A stretch of DNA of 64,000 nt, from positions 992,001 through 1,056,000 of the forward strand of contig NZ_LT629971.1 of assembly GCF_900108565.1 (NCBI RefSeq), written 5' to 3'. The notes under the pieces are model-generated. The model did not search any database and was not told the DNA's origin. It saw only the letters and a list, made by a program, of their open reading frames with translations. A program made the translations under genes and the position numbers. Positions 16,656 through 24,531 of this stretch are shown piece by piece (position 1 is the first letter of the stretch; the number at the start of each line of letters is the position of its first letter). Source of the stretch: Mycolicibacterium rutilum. Its GTDB lineage: Bacteria > Actinomycetota > Actinomycetes > Mycobacteriales > Mycobacteriaceae.

Positions 16656-18560
16656 ATGCAGACCGGAACCGGATCGCTGCGCGCGGCGGTGGTCGTCGCC
16701 GCGCTCGGCGTCGTGTTCGGCGACATCGGCACCAGCCCGATCTACACGATCCAGACGGTGTTCAACCCCGGCGACCCGCATCCGGTGCCCGTCTCCGACG
16801 CGCACGTGTACGGCGTGGTCTCGCTGATCTTCTGGTCGGTCATGCTCATCGTCACGCTGACCTACGTGACGCTGGTGATGCGGGCCGACAACCACGGCGA
16901 AGGCGGGATCATGGCGCTGATCACGTTGTTGCGCCGATGGTCCGACGGGCGCGGCCGGCGCACGGCCGCGCTGCTCGCCGGCGCCGGACTGTTCGGCGCC
17001 GCACTGTTCTTCGGCGACAGCATGATCACGCCCGCGATCTCCGTGCTGTCCGCCGTCGAGGGGCTCAAGGTGATCGATCCCGGGCTGGGTGAATTGGTCG
17101 TGCCGATCACCGCGGTGATCATCGTCGGGCTGTTCTCGGTGCAGCGCCGGGGCACCGCCGCCATCGGCCGCTTCTTCGGGCCGGTGATGATCCTGTGGTT
17201 CACCGCGATCGGTGCGTGCGGGGTGGGCGGCATCGTCCGGAACCCCGAGATCCTGCGCGCCCTGTCCCCCGCCTACGCCGTCGCGTTCCTGACCGACCAC
17301 TTCCACATCGCGTTCTTCGCGCTGGCGGCTGTCGTGCTCGCGGTGACCGGCGCGGAGGCCCTCTACGCCGACATGGGTCATTTCGGCAGGCGCGCAATCA
17401 CTTTCGGGTGGGTCGGGCTGGTGCTGCCCGCCTGCACGCTGAGTTACTTCGGGCAGGGCGCGCTGGTGCTGGCCGACCAGTCGACCGTGGCCGCGCCGTT
17501 CTTCCTGCTGACCCCCGAGTGGGCCCGCATCCCGATGATCCTGTTGGCCACCGCCGCGACCGTGATCGCCTCGCAGGCCGTGATCACCGGCGCGTTCTCG
17601 GTCGCCTCGCAGGCGGCCCGGCTCGGCTACCTGCCGCGGTTGCGGATCGAGCACACCTCGGCGGCGACGATCGGTCAGATCTACGTCCCGTGGATCAACG
17701 GCGCACTGCTGATCGGCGTGCTCATCCTGGTGTTCGCGTTCCGCAGTTCGGCGTCGCTGGCCTATGCCTTCGGGATGGCGGTGACCGGCACCATCACGAT
17801 CACCACGACGCTGTTCTTCTACTACGCCCGCACCCGCTGGGGGTGGCCGCTGTGGGCGGTGCTGCCCGGCGCCGGTGTGCTGTTGACCGTCGACCTGATG
17901 TTCTTCGGCGCCAACCTCACCAAGCTCGTGCACGGCGCGTGGCTCCCGCTGACCATCGCCGTCGCCACGTTCACGGTGATGACCACCTGGCAGCGCGGCT
18001 ACGAGATCGTCACCGGCCGGCGTCAGCAGTCCGAGGGGCCGCTGCGCGAGTTCATCGACGGGTTGGTGCACCGCGATCCGCCGCTGATCCGGATCCCGGG
18101 CACGGCGGTGTTCCTCGACCGCGGTCGCCACACCGTGCCGCTGGCCATGCGCGCCAACGTCGAACACAACCACGTGCTGGCCGAACACGTGATCATCGTG
18201 TCGGTCGAAACCGAGACGGTGCCGCGGGTGCCCGATTCCGAGCGGATGACCCATGACGACCTCGGCTACGCGCGCGACGGGATCGTCCATGTGGCAGCGC
18301 GTTTCGGCTACCTGGAGCGGCCGAACGTGCCGCGGGCGCTGGCGCTGCTGGCGCCCGAGGACACCGAGGGCCCGATCGACCTGGCGAGCGCGTCGTACTT
18401 TCTGTCGAAACTCGACCTGCGGCCCGGCGACGCGCCGACCATGGCGCCGTGGCGCAAGCGCTTGTTCGTCGCGACGTCACACATCACCGCCGACGCCGCC
18501 GCGCAGTTCGACCTGCCGCTGGACCGGACCGTGATCGTCGGCGCCCGCATCGAGTTCTGA
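16656..18560 (+). CDS. kup: Kup-type low-affinity potassium transporter
   Basis: A 634-residue protein. The start ALGVVFGDIGTSPIYTIQ is the hallmark of KUP/HAK/KT transporters, followed by RADNHGEGGIMALI and FFGDSMITPAISVLSAVEG. About 12 membrane segments occupy residues 10-440, with a C-terminal cytosolic domain of about 190 residues. It imports K+ with H+. The ATG at 16656 begins the family-typical N-terminus; the open frame upstream is not membrane-like. It is convergent with the GtrA gene (3 bp gap). Confidence 0.93.
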   Translation: MQTGTGSLRAAVVVAALGVVFGDIGTSPIYTIQTVFNPGDPHPVPVSDAHVYGVVSLIFWSVMLIVTLTYVTLVMRADNHGEGGIMALITLLRRWSDGRGRRTAALLAGAGLFGAALFFGDSMITPAISVLSAVEGLKVIDPGLGELVVPITAVIIVGLFSVQRRGTAAIGRFFGPVMILWFTAIGACGVGGIVRNPEILRALSPAYAVAFLTDHFHIAFFALAAVVLAVTGAEALYADMGHFGRRAITFGWVGLVLPACTLSYFGQGALVLADQSTVAAPFFLLTPEWARIPMILLATAATVIASQAVITGAFSVASQAARLGYLPRLRIEHTSAATIGQIYVPWINGALLIGVLILVFAFRSSASLAYAFGMAVTGTITITTTLFFYYARTRWGWPLWAVLPGAGVLLTVDLMFFGANLTKLVHGAWLPLTIAVATFTVMTTWQRGYEIVTGRRQQSEGPLREFIDGLVHRDPPLIRIPGTAVFLDRGRHTVPLAMRANVEHNHVLAEHVIIVSVETETVPRVPDSERMTHDDLGYARDGIVHVAARFGYLERPNVPRALALLAPEDTEGPIDLASASYFLSKLDLRPGDAPTMAPWRKRLFVATSHITADAAAQFDLPLDRTVIVGARIEF

Positions 18561-18563
18561 GGA

Positions 18564-19040
18564 TCAGCGGCGGAACACGACCCAGCGCATCATCGTGTAC
18601 ATGAACACCGCCTCGCAGGCGCCGGCCGCCAGCCGCGCGACGCGCACGTCGACGCCGTTGGCCGCCAACAGGTTCGACACCCCCAGGATGAACGCCAGGT
18701 AGTTCACCACGACGACGACCACGTACACGCCCACCTGCGGGCCGACCCGCGCGTGGGACCGGAAGTTGGCGACCCGGTTCAGCACGTAGCTCAACGCGAA
18801 TGCGCACGCATACGCCACCGTCACCGCGAGCGCCAGCGGCATCCGGCCGTACAGCACGCTCAGCAGGACGAGGTCGACGCCGAAGGTGAAGCCGTTGATC
18901 AGACAGAACCCGAGAAAGGTCGGCGCGACGACCGCGCTCAGCCCGAACGGCAACCGCGCGACGGCCCCCTCGCACAGCGCGTGGAAACGGGCGACGACGT
19001 TGGTCGCCGACGCCGCTCGCACCCCACCACGCTGGCACAC
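18564..19040 (-). CDS. GtrA-family membrane protein
   Basis: A 158-residue protein with four hydrophobic segments and the GtrA-type pattern FCLINGFTFGVDLVLL ... SYVLNRVANFRSHA ... MRWVVFRR. GtrA proteins are proposed to flip or transfer polyprenyl-linked sugars in cell-wall glycosylation. The end VANF-R and the final WVVFRR are typical of the family. Start GTG 19040; GTG 19022 is also possible. No glycosyltransferase lies beside it. Confidence 0.8.
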   Translation of the reverse strand: MCQRGGVRAASATNVVARFHALCEGAVARLPFGLSAVVAPTFLGFCLINGFTFGVDLVLLSVLYGRMPLALAVTVAYACAFALSYVLNRVANFRSHARVGPQVGVYVVVVVVNYLAFILGVSNLLAANGVDVRVARLAAGACEAVFMYTMMRWVVFRR

Positions 19041-19086
19041 CCGGGTGACCGGTCCGTGAGCGTGAGGCGAACGACACGCGGCGGGT

Positions 19087-19941
19087 TCAGGCCAGGCCGA
19101 CCGCCGCCCACAGCGCGGCCGTGCGCCACCAGATCAGCGCCGCGCACAGCACCACCACCGCGACCGTCGCCCCGAGCTGCACCGCGGTGCGGGAGGTGCG
19201 CGGCGCGTGGGTGTAGGCCGCGGCGACGACGGCGCCGGTGACGAGCCCGCCGATGTGGCCCTGCCAGCTGATGTTCTGCGAACTGATCAGCGGGATGACG
19301 AACGTGAAGGCGAGGTTGAGCGCGATGATCGCAACCACCCAGCGCACGTCCATGTTCAGCCGCTTGCCGACCACGAACGTCGCACCGAACAACCCGAACA
19401 CCGCGCCCGAGGCGCCCGCGGTCGCCGCCATCGGCGAGGACAGCAGGTACACCAGCACCGACCCGCCGAGCGCGCTCAACGCGTACAGCCCGAAGAACCG
19501 CAGCCGGCCCAGCGCCATCTCCAGCGGCGGGCCGACCACGTAGAGCGCCCACATGTTGAACAGCAGATGCGGCACGCCGTAGTGCAGGAACGCCGACGTC
19601 AGCAGCCGGTACCACTCGCCGTCGGCCACCGCGTACGGCCGCAGGACGAGCTCGGACTGCAGGCCCGGCACCGCCATCTGCAGCACGAACATCACCACGT
19701 TGACGGCGATCAGCGCGTAGGTGACCGTCGGTTTCGCCGACGGCACCCCGCCGAACTGGGTACGCGGCTGCCGGACCGTCCTGGCGCCCTCGTTCACGCA
19801 CTCCACGCACTGGTGCCCGACCGCCGCGTCGCGCATGCATTCGGGGCAGATGTAGCGGTTGCAGCGCGAGCACCGGACGTAGGTGACGCGGTCGGGATGG
19901 CGGTAGCAGGTCGGGGTGACCGCCGGGCCGGGCATGTTCAC
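19087..19941 (-). CDS. Rhomboid-family intramembrane serine protease with N-terminal zinc-binding module
   Basis: A 284-residue protein. A Cys/His-rich N-terminal module (Cys12, 24, 27, 32, 35, 45, 48) resembles a B-box/zinc ribbon, and six or seven membrane helices follow. The catalytic serine is in GASGAVFG (about Ser178) and the catalytic histidine in WQGHIGG (about His229); HLLFNMWAL carries the family-typical asparagine. It cleaves membrane-embedded substrates, which are unknown here. The start is GTG 19941 or ATG 19935. It is 10 bp downstream of the VOC gene. Confidence 0.9.
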   Translation of the reverse strand: MNMPGPAVTPTCYRHPDRVTYVRCSRCNRYICPECMRDAAVGHQCVECVNEGARTVRQPRTQFGGVPSAKPTVTYALIAVNVVMFVLQMAVPGLQSELVLRPYAVADGEWYRLLTSAFLHYGVPHLLFNMWALYVVGPPLEMALGRLRFFGLYALSALGGSVLVYLLSSPMAATAGASGAVFGLFGATFVVGKRLNMDVRWVVAIIALNLAFTFVIPLISSQNISWQGHIGGLVTGAVVAAAYTHAPRTSRTAVQLGATVAVVVLCAALIWWRTAALWAAVGLA

Positions 19942-19951
19942 AGCGTCACGC

Positions 19952-20359
19952 TCACAGCGTCCCGAACAGTTCGATCCAGTTGCCGTCCGGGTCGGCGACG
20001 AACATCCAGCCCATGCCCGGAACCGGCGCGAACTCGGTCAACGGCTCGACCACCTGGTAGTCCGACGCCGCGAACGCGTCGGCCATACCACGCAGATTGC
20101 TCACGCCGATCGTGAAGTACCGGATGCCCGCCTGGGCCCGGCCCCCGCCCGGCGCCGCGGGTGCCGGCGGCGCCGGCTCGTAGGTCACCAGCTTGAGCAC
20201 GCTGCCGCCCAGCGAGTACCGCCGCTGCGACCCGCCGGGGAAGTCGATGACGCCCTGCGGTTCGAGTTCGAGGAAACCCTCGTAGAACGCGACCATCGCG
20301 TCGAGATTCGTCGTGACGAGGCCCACCTCGATACCGGGGCTCAACAGGTCCAGCTGCAC
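19952..20359 (-). CDS. VOC-superfamily (glyoxalase/bleomycin-resistance-like) protein
   Basis: A 135-residue protein with two beta-alpha-beta repeats: GLVTTNLDAMVAFYEGFLEL in the first half and FVADPDGNWIELFGTL at the end, the usual metal-ligand Glu in WIELFG. VOC proteins are metal-dependent lyases, isomerases or binding proteins; the substrate cannot be told. It starts at GTG 20359 and is probably co-transcribed with the rhomboid gene. Confidence 0.82.
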   Translation of the reverse strand: MQLDLLSPGIEVGLVTTNLDAMVAFYEGFLELEPQGVIDFPGGSQRRYSLGGSVLKLVTYEPAPPAPAAPGGGRAQAGIRYFTIGVSNLRGMADAFAASDYQVVEPLTEFAPVPGMGWMFVADPDGNWIELFGTL

Positions 20360-20662
20360 GCCACCACCTTAGATTCCGCCGCGCCGGGCGCCCCGCTGCG
20401 CCGCCGCGGATAACAATTCGGTCACCGCGCAGATCACGATCATTTAAGAGGCTGCGGGCAATATTGAGAGAATTCAAGATCTCTTGTCGCGCGCTTATCG
20501 AATTCGGCACAAATTGCGGCACAGATCACGGCCATATGCTGTAACGCCAGCGTGCCGGCGGTTTCCGAATTTCGCGACCGGGTTTGTCCGCTTTTGCCTT
20601 GGGTACCTTGGTTTTCGGGGACGGGGGAATCAGCGAACATCGCAATTGAAGGAAGAAACGAC
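20360..20662. other. 303-bp gene-free, AT-richer regulatory region
   Basis: There is no convincing ORF. The block is clearly less GC-rich than its flanks and contains a direct repeat GCRCAGATCACG (20427-20438 and 20519-20530), the small symmetric motif CAAGATCTCTTG near 20476, and two overlapping SigF-like promoters before the hemophore gene. On the left it must also hold the promoter of the VOC gene. Confidence 0.6.
20561..20606 (+). promoter_or_regulatory. Tandem SigF-like promoters
   Basis: GTTT (20582-20585), 15 bp, GGGTAC (20601-20606) matches the SigF consensus GTTT-N15/16-GGGTAT at nine of ten bases. Overlapping it, GTTT (20561-20564), 15 bp, GGGTTT (20580-20585) is a second, weaker match. 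The predicted 5' leader to the ATG at 20663 is about 50 nt. Confidence 0.5.
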
Positions 20663-21061
20663 ATGAAATTCCGTGGTATCGCCATGCGTCGGCAGGTCGC
20701 CGGCGCCTGCGCCGCCAGCCTGCTCGGCGGCCTCGCCGCAGCAACCATCGCAGCGCCGTCGGCCATGGCCGCGCCGGACTGCAGCGCCAGCGCCGTGTCC
20801 GGCACCGTCAGCTCGGTGACCGGTGAGGCCCGTGCCTACCTGGACAACCATCCGGGTGCCAACCAGGCCGTGACGGCTGCGTTCAGCCAGCCGCGGCCGC
20901 AGGCGTCGGCCACGCTGCGCGGGTACTTCAACACCAACCCGCAGGAGTACTACGACCTGCGCGGCATCCTGTCGCCGATCGGTGACGTGCAGCGCACCTG
21001 CAACATCCAGGCGCTGCCGCCGGAGCTGGCGTCGGCCTACGACGAGTTCATGGCCGGCTGA
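20663..21061 (+). CDS. Secreted hemophore-like heme-binding protein (Rv0203-type family)
   Basis: A 132-residue protein. It has a signal peptide with AAPSAMAAP cleavage near residue 37. The mature part is helical, with SGTVSSVTGEARAYLDNHPGANQAV, YFNTNPQEYYDLRGILSPI and a cysteine pair (PDCSAS and QRTCNIQ), matching mycobacterial hemophore-related proteins. These bind heme outside the cytosol; whether this one does is inferred from family. The start ATG 20663 has GAAGGAAG upstream. It is followed by a strong terminator at 21102-21134. Confidence 0.8.
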   Translation: MKFRGIAMRRQVAGACAASLLGGLAAATIAAPSAMAAPDCSASAVSGTVSSVTGEARAYLDNHPGANQAVTAAFSQPRPQASATLRGYFNTNPQEYYDLRGILSPIGDVQRTCNIQALPPELASAYDEFMAG

Positions 21062-21101
21062 CCCGCCTGCGCGTGAACCGCGGACCGCACGTCCGCACCG
21101 A

Positions 21102-21134
21102 CCCGTCGCCACAGCGCTGTGGCGACGGGTTTTC
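21102..21134 (+). terminator. Rho-independent-type terminator after hemophore gene
   Basis: A perfect 28-nt palindrome (21102-21129; core GCCACAGCGCTGTGGC) is followed directly by TTTTCTC. A smaller hairpin (GCGGAC/GTCCGC, 21080-21096) precedes it. This is the most canonical terminator in the window. Confidence 0.75.
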
Positions 21135-21178
21135 TCATGGTTTCTCCCCGCGCCGGGAAGCGCTTAGACTGGCTTCCT

Positions 21179-21613
21179 ATGAAACTCACGCGACCCGTCG
21201 CCGTCGCCGCGGCGGTGCTCCTCGCCGCCGGCGGGGCGGGCATCGCGCACGCCCAACCGGCCCCGCCCGCACCCCCGGCGCCCGCGCCGCCCGCGCCGAA
21301 GACCTCGATCGACGCCGACGGCACCTACAAGGTCGGTATCGACATCGCGCCCGGCACCTACGCCTCGGCGGGCCCGACCGAAGACGCCGCCTGCTACTGG
21401 AAGCGCTCCGGGCCGGACAAGATGCTCGACAACGCGCTGACCAAAAAGCCGCAGGTGGTCCGCATCGAACCGGGCGACACGACGTTCACCACCAACGACT
21501 GCCAACCGTGGGCGCTGACCAACCAAGCCCCGCCGCCGCAGGCCGCCCCCGGCGACCTGCTCGGCCAGCTCGGTGCGTTCATCGGTCAGGGCATCCTCGC
21601 CGGGCCCCGTTAA
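21179..21613 (+). CDS. Secreted proline-rich protein of unknown function
   Basis: A 144-residue protein. A Sec signal (VAVAAAVLLAAGGAGIAHA, cut after AHA) is followed by a Pro/Ala linker (APPAPPAPAPPAP) and a compact domain with IDADGTYKVGIDIAPGTYAS, CYWKRSG and TNDCQPW, giving two cysteines that could pair. Domains of this type with the VGxDIAPGTY motif are common in secreted actinobacterial proteins of unknown function. A TTAGACT -10 element lies just upstream of the ATG, suggesting a short leader. Confidence 0.7.
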   Translation: MKLTRPVAVAAAVLLAAGGAGIAHAQPAPPAPPAPAPPAPKTSIDADGTYKVGIDIAPGTYASAGPTEDAACYWKRSGPDKMLDNALTKKPQVVRIEPGDTTFTTNDCQPWALTNQAPPPQAAPGDLLGQLGAFIGQGILAGPR

Positions 21614-21622
21614 CCTGGCCGG

Positions 21623-22108
21623 GTGGCCGACCTGCACCCGAACCTCACCGCGCTCGCCCCGCTGCTGGGTGCCTGGCGCGGCCGGGGCGCAGGCGAGTAT
21701 CCGACGATCACGTCCTTCGGCTACACCGAGGAGATCGAGTTCGGCCACGTCGGCAAGCCGTTCCTGACCTACCGCCAGCGGACGTCGGCCATCGACGACG
21801 GCCGGCCCCTGCACGCCGAAGTGGGGTACCTGCGTGTCCCGTCGCCGGGCCGCCTCGAATGGGTCCTGGCCCATCCGACCGGCATCGCCGAAATTCAGGA
21901 GGGCACGCTGACCGTCACCGACACCACGATCGAGATCGAACTCGCCGCCACCACCGTCGGTCGCACCACATCGGCGAAAGACGTTGAGGCGCTGTCGCGT
22001 TCGATCACCGTCACCGGCGACTCGCTGACCTACCGGGTGCGGATGGCCGCGGTGGGCCAGCCGCTGCAACACCACCTCGGCGCGACTCTGCACAGGATGG
22101 CGCCGTGA
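21623..22108 (+). CDS. Nitrobindin-like heme-binding beta-barrel protein (peroxynitrite isomerase family)
   Basis: A 161-residue protein. The N-terminal motif LGAWRGRGAGEYP (about 15-27) fits the GxWxGxG signature of nitrobindins/FABP-like heme proteins, and the C-terminal QPLQHHLGATLHR contains the expected heme-ligand histidine. Bacterial and mycobacterial members (for example Rv2717c) isomerise peroxynitrite to nitrate and bind NO. Its GTG start is 9 bp after the previous stop; its stop overlaps the next gene by 4 bp. Confidence 0.85.
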   Translation: MADLHPNLTALAPLLGAWRGRGAGEYPTITSFGYTEEIEFGHVGKPFLTYRQRTSAIDDGRPLHAEVGYLRVPSPGRLEWVLAHPTGIAEIQEGTLTVTDTTIEIELAATTVGRTTSAKDVEALSRSITVTGDSLTYRVRMAAVGQPLQHHLGATLHRMAP

Positions 22109-23340
22109 CGGCCGACGGACGGATCCGGGTGCCCGCCGACCTCGACGCGGTCACCGCGGTCGGCGCCGAGGACCACTCGGAGGTCGACCCCGCCGCCGTC
22201 GAGCGCATCTGGCAGGCCGCCCGGCACTGGTATGGCGCCGGGATGCACCCCGCGATCCAGGTGTGCCTGCGGCACAACGGCAAGGTGGTGCTGAACCGCG
22301 CGATCGGGCACGCCTGGGGTAACGGTCCCGACGACCCCGCCGATGCCGAAAAGGTCGCGGTCACAACGGAAACACCGTTCTGCGCGTACTCCGCGGCCAA
22401 GGCGATCACCTCGACGGTCGTGCACATGCTCGTCGAGCGCGGCTGTTTCTCGCTCGACGACAAGGTGTGCGAGTACCTGCCCGAGTACACCAGTCACGGC
22501 AAGCACCGCACCACCATCCGGCACGTGATGACCCACAGCGCGGGCATCCCGATCCACACCGGCCCGCGCCCGGATCTGCGGCGCATGGACGACAGCGCAT
22601 ACACCCGGGAGAAACTCGGTGAGCTCAAACCGCTGTACCGGCCGGGCCTGGTGCACATCTACCACGGGCTGACCTGGGGTCCGCTGATCCGCGAGATCGT
22701 CGGCGCCGCCGCGGGCCGCAACATCCGCGACATCCTGGCCACCGAGATCCTCGAACCGCTGGGCTTCCGGTGGACCAATTACGGTGTTGCGCCGCAGGAT
22801 GTTCCGCTGGTCGCACCCAGCCACGCCACCGGCAAGGAGCTGCCGCAGCCCGCGGCGACGGTGTTCCGCTTGGCGGTCGGCGGGTCGCTGTACAAGATCA
22901 TCCCGTTCTCCAACAGCCCGCAGTACCTGACCAGCGTGCTGCCGTCGTCGAACACGGTGTCCACCGCCGACGAGCTGTCGCGGTTCGCCGAATTGCTGCG
23001 CCGCGGTGGCGAACTCGACGGTGTGCGGGTGCTGTCGGCCGAGACACTGGCGGGCGCTACGGCCGAGTCCCGACGGTTGCGCCCCGATGTCGCGGTCGGG
23101 CTGGCGCCGCTGCGCTGGGGCACCGGGTACATGCTCGGCTCGAAGCGGTTCGGGCCGTTCGGCCGCGGCGCGCCCGCGGCGTTCGGGCACACCGGGCTGA
23201 CCAACATCGCGGTGTGGGCCGACCCGCAGCGCCGGCTGGCCGCCGGGGTGATCAGCAGCGGTAAGCCCGGACCGCACCGGGAGGCCGACCACTACACCGC
23301 GCTGCTGGACCGCATCGCCGCCGAGATCCCGCGAAACTGA
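22105..23340 (+). CDS. Beta-lactamase-fold serine hydrolase (class C-like esterase)
   Basis: A 411-residue protein without a signal peptide. The nucleophile motif SxxK is SAAK (Ser96-Lys99), followed by a YHGLTWG segment for the YxN-like element and a C-terminal HTG (FGHTGLTN), the KTG-like box. Mycobacterial homologues (LipL/LipE-like) are esterases or promiscuous beta-lactamases. The GTG start overlaps the nitrobindin stop by 4 bp. The last codons, including the stop, lie in one arm of the terminator repeat at 23332-23388. Confidence 0.85.
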   Translation: MTADGRIRVPADLDAVTAVGAEDHSEVDPAAVERIWQAARHWYGAGMHPAIQVCLRHNGKVVLNRAIGHAWGNGPDDPADAEKVAVTTETPFCAYSAAKAITSTVVHMLVERGCFSLDDKVCEYLPEYTSHGKHRTTIRHVMTHSAGIPIHTGPRPDLRRMDDSAYTREKLGELKPLYRPGLVHIYHGLTWGPLIREIVGAAAGRNIRDILATEILEPLGFRWTNYGVAPQDVPLVAPSHATGKELPQPAATVFRLAVGGSLYKIIPFSNSPQYLTSVLPSSNTVSTADELSRFAELLRRGGELDGVRVLSAETLAGATAESRRLRPDVAVGLAPLRWGTGYMLGSKRFGPFGRGAPAAFGHTGLTNIAVWADPQRRLAAGVISSGKPGPHREADHYTALLDRIAAEIPRN

Positions 23341-23388
23341 GCTTATGCGCGACTTTCCGCCAAAATTTCGCGCATTTCTTCAGTTTCG
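23332..23388. terminator. Bidirectional terminator covering both convergent 3' ends
   Basis: Outer arms CGAAACTGA (23332-23340) and TCAGTTTCG (23380-23388) and inner arms ATGCGCGA (23345-23352) and TCGCGCAT (23368-23375) form a two-part stem with a 4x4 internal loop and a 15-nt loop. Both stop codons are inside the outer arms. Confidence 0.65.
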
Positions 23389-24522
23389 GCGCTGATCCAG
23401 CGGCGGGTTCTCCCGCACCCCGCGGTAGATGCCGCGCCGCACGATCCACGGCTGCAGGATCCGCTCGATCGACCAGGCCGGAAACCGGACCGCCTGCCCG
23501 CCGGGCGTGAACACCTCGAGCCCCTCGGGCTGGGCGCCCAGCACCGAGCCCCACCGCCGGGTCGCGGGCCGGTAGGCCTTCAGCGGCCGGCCCGCGAGTT
23601 CGGCGCGGATGTTGCGGGCCAGCAGCCCGTCGGCGCGGTTGCGGGCCGAGGACCGCAGCGGGTCGGTGGCCGCGACATCGCCGATCGCGAACACCCCGCG
23701 GTGGCCGGGCACCCGCAACTCCGGGGTGACCCGCACGAAGCCGTCGTCGTCGAGCAGCTCCGCGGGCAGCCAATCCGTGTTGGGTGCGACGCGGCCGATC
23801 GCCCACAGCACCGCATCGGCCGACGCCGGCGGCTGCCCGGTGCTCCACTGCACGGGGGCGTCGGTGATGTCGTCGCAACTGTCGGGCAGCACCGCGCGGT
23901 GCGCCGGATGCAGCCGGACCCCGGCGTCGGTCAGCAGTCGGCTGATGCGCTGCCACACCCGCGGGTGGTGTCCGGTCAGCGCGCGCTCACCGGGGAAGTA
24001 CAGCGAGATCGACTTGTCCGGCCAGGTGCGCGCCAGGTTCGCGGCGCTGCTGACCGCGGCCGCGCCGCCACCGATCACCAGCACCGATCCGGCTGCGGCC
24101 AGGCGCCGATGTCGGTCCATCAGGTCGGCGCGCACCTCGTCGGCGGACTGCAGGTCGGGCCGGCGCCAGAAACCGTTGCGCACCCCGGTGGCGATGACGA
24201 GCACATCGTAGGGCTCGGACGTGGTCACGTCGTCGCCGTTGCGGGCGAACACTTTTCGCGCATCGAGGTCGACGCCGGTCAGGGTGCCGTGCACGGTGCG
24301 CACACCGTCGAGGCCGCGGAACCGATCGAACGGCACCCAGTAGTCGCGGGCCCAGTCCTGCGGCCTGCTGAGCCGGATGCCGAGCTCCTGCCCGCTGACC
24401 AGTCCCGGTTTGGCGGAGATCCCGACGACGTCGGCGGGCCGGGCCAGGCGCAGCGCCGTCAGTACCCCGCTGTCGCCGAGCCCGGCGACGACGACCCTCG
24501 GCCGGGTCCCGCTGTGTCGCAT
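23380..24522 (-). CDS. FAD-dependent pyridine-nucleotide oxidoreductase (NDH-2/AIF-like)
   Basis: A 380-residue protein. An N-terminal dinucleotide-binding fold (VVVAGLGDSGVLTALRLA), a second NAD(P)-binding fold (VLVIGGGAAAVSSAANLA, about 145) and a C-terminal FAD motif (GVFAIGDVAATD) are visible. The first motif is GxGxxG with Asp in place of the usual Gly or Ala. No redox cysteine pair is seen, so it is closer to NADH dehydrogenase/ferredoxin-reductase types. It lies 9 bp after the tocopherol-cyclase-like gene, so the two are probably co-transcribed. Confidence 0.82.
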   Translation of the reverse strand: MRHSGTRPRVVVAGLGDSGVLTALRLARPADVVGISAKPGLVSGQELGIRLSRPQDWARDYWVPFDRFRGLDGVRTVHGTLTGVDLDARKVFARNGDDVTTSEPYDVLVIATGVRNGFWRRPDLQSADEVRADLMDRHRRLAAAGSVLVIGGGAAAVSSAANLARTWPDKSISLYFPGERALTGHHPRVWQRISRLLTDAGVRLHPAHRAVLPDSCDDITDAPVQWSTGQPPASADAVLWAIGRVAPNTDWLPAELLDDDGFVRVTPELRVPGHRGVFAIGDVAATDPLRSSARNRADGLLARNIRAELAGRPLKAYRPATRRWGSVLGAQPEGLEVFTPGGQAVRFPAWSIERILQPWIVRRGIYRGVRENPPLDQRRN

Positions 24523-24531
24523 CCGGTCACC

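Noticed and set aside
15936..18290. A 784-codon open frame on the minus strand across kup and the esterase
   Set aside because: It is antisense to kup, has His/Arg/Gly-rich composition typical of shadow frames in high-GC DNA, and shows no family motif. The plus-strand Kup frame is unambiguous.
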